A stretch of DNA of 64,000 bases from Serratia marcescens subsp. marcescens ATCC 13880 (lineage in GTDB: Bacteria > Pseudomonadota > Gammaproteobacteria > Enterobacterales > Enterobacteriaceae), in contig NZ_CP071238.1 of the NCBI RefSeq assembly GCF_017299535.1, positions 5,022,001-5,086,000 of the forward strand, in the 5' to 3' direction. A program made the position numbers and the translations under genes. Positions 63,911-64,000 of this stretch are shown here, piece after piece. The notes beneath the pieces were generated by a model. That model was not told the origin of the DNA and made no database searches. It saw nothing but the letters and a program-made list of their open reading frames with translations. Within the stretch, counting starts at the first letter, position 1. Every line of letters begins with the position of its first letter.

Positions 63911-64000
63911 ATGTCTGTGTCCCTTTACAGCGGGAAAGTCGCACGCAAACTGCTGTTTTTGCAGTTAATGACTTTTGTTCTGATCAGCGTTGCTTTCTGG
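63911..64000 (+). CDS. atpI: ATP synthase subunit I (AtpI), N-terminal fragment
   Basis: The first 30 codons of a gene cut by the right window edge: MSVSLYSGKVARKLLFLQLM and onward, clearly similar to E. coli AtpI (MSVSLVSRNVARKLL). GGAGAG precedes the ATG. AtpI is a small membrane protein that assists assembly of the c-ring of F-type ATP synthase. As the first gene of the operon it would lead into atpBEFHAGDC, outside the window. Confidence 0.9.
   Translation, partial: MSVSLYSGKVARKLLFLQLMTFVLISVAFW

Overview
The window is chromosomal core DNA of an enterobacterium, most likely Serratia (S. marcescens group). The coding regions are GC-rich. Nearly every protein aligns from memory along its whole length with its Escherichia coli counterpart. 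The gene order is E. coli-like in long blocks, but the blocks are joined differently. I saw no prophage, insertion sequence, integron or CRISPR array. The species call is inference; the family-level call is firm.

Layout. 1-3.9 kb: end of coaBC, dut, slmA, pyrE-rph (minus strand, with an attenuator between them) and yicC. 3.97-6.4 kb: a small variable patch with an unknown gene, a NupC-family nucleoside transporter and a DUF3574 lipoprotein. 6.6-18 kb: yicG, the gmk-rpoZ-spoT-trmH-recG stringent-response/repair operon, gltS, xanP and yicH. 18-23 kb (minus): fabY, dtd, yihY, yihX, typA. 23-27.7 kb: the nitrogen operon glnA-glnL-glnG, with NtrC sites and a sigma-54 promoter, and tiny yshB. 27.7-29.8 kb (minus): hemN, a candidate 57-residue membrane ORF and yihI. 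29.8-31.5 kb: a CsrC-type small RNA, engB and Spot 42 RNA. 31.7-39.2 kb: polA, yihG, dsbA, srkA, yihD, mobA, mobB. 39.2-44.7 kb (minus): one rRNA operon (16S, tRNA-Glu, 23S, 5S) with P1 and P2 promoters and boxA. 44.8-52.9 kb: yieP, hsrA and the ribose operon rbsDACBKR. 52.9-59.1 kb: kup, ravA, viaA, asnA. 59.2-64 kb: asnC, mioC, the replication origin oriC (about 60.25-60.55 kb), mnmG, rsmG and the first codons of atpI.

How the parts work together. The right end is the classical enteric origin region, where transcription from mioC and mnmG flanks oriC. To the left of oriC the rRNA operon is transcribed away from the origin, co-directionally with the fork. The gln operon couples glutamine synthetase to its own two-component regulators. 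The rbs genes form a self-regulated catabolic unit, with RbsR encoded last and two operator palindromes in front of rbsD.

Most noteworthy: (a) the rRNA operon joins neighbours that flank two different rRNA operons (rrnC and rrnA) in E. coli; (b) yicH directly abuts fabY, a junction of blocks lying on opposite sides of oriC in E. coli; (c) a GGA-rich CsrC-type RNA fills the yihI-engB gap; (d) a small basic membrane ORF fits exactly between yihI and hemN; (e) a PurR-like box overlaps the xanP promoter. I did not find a convincing undescribed multi-gene system.
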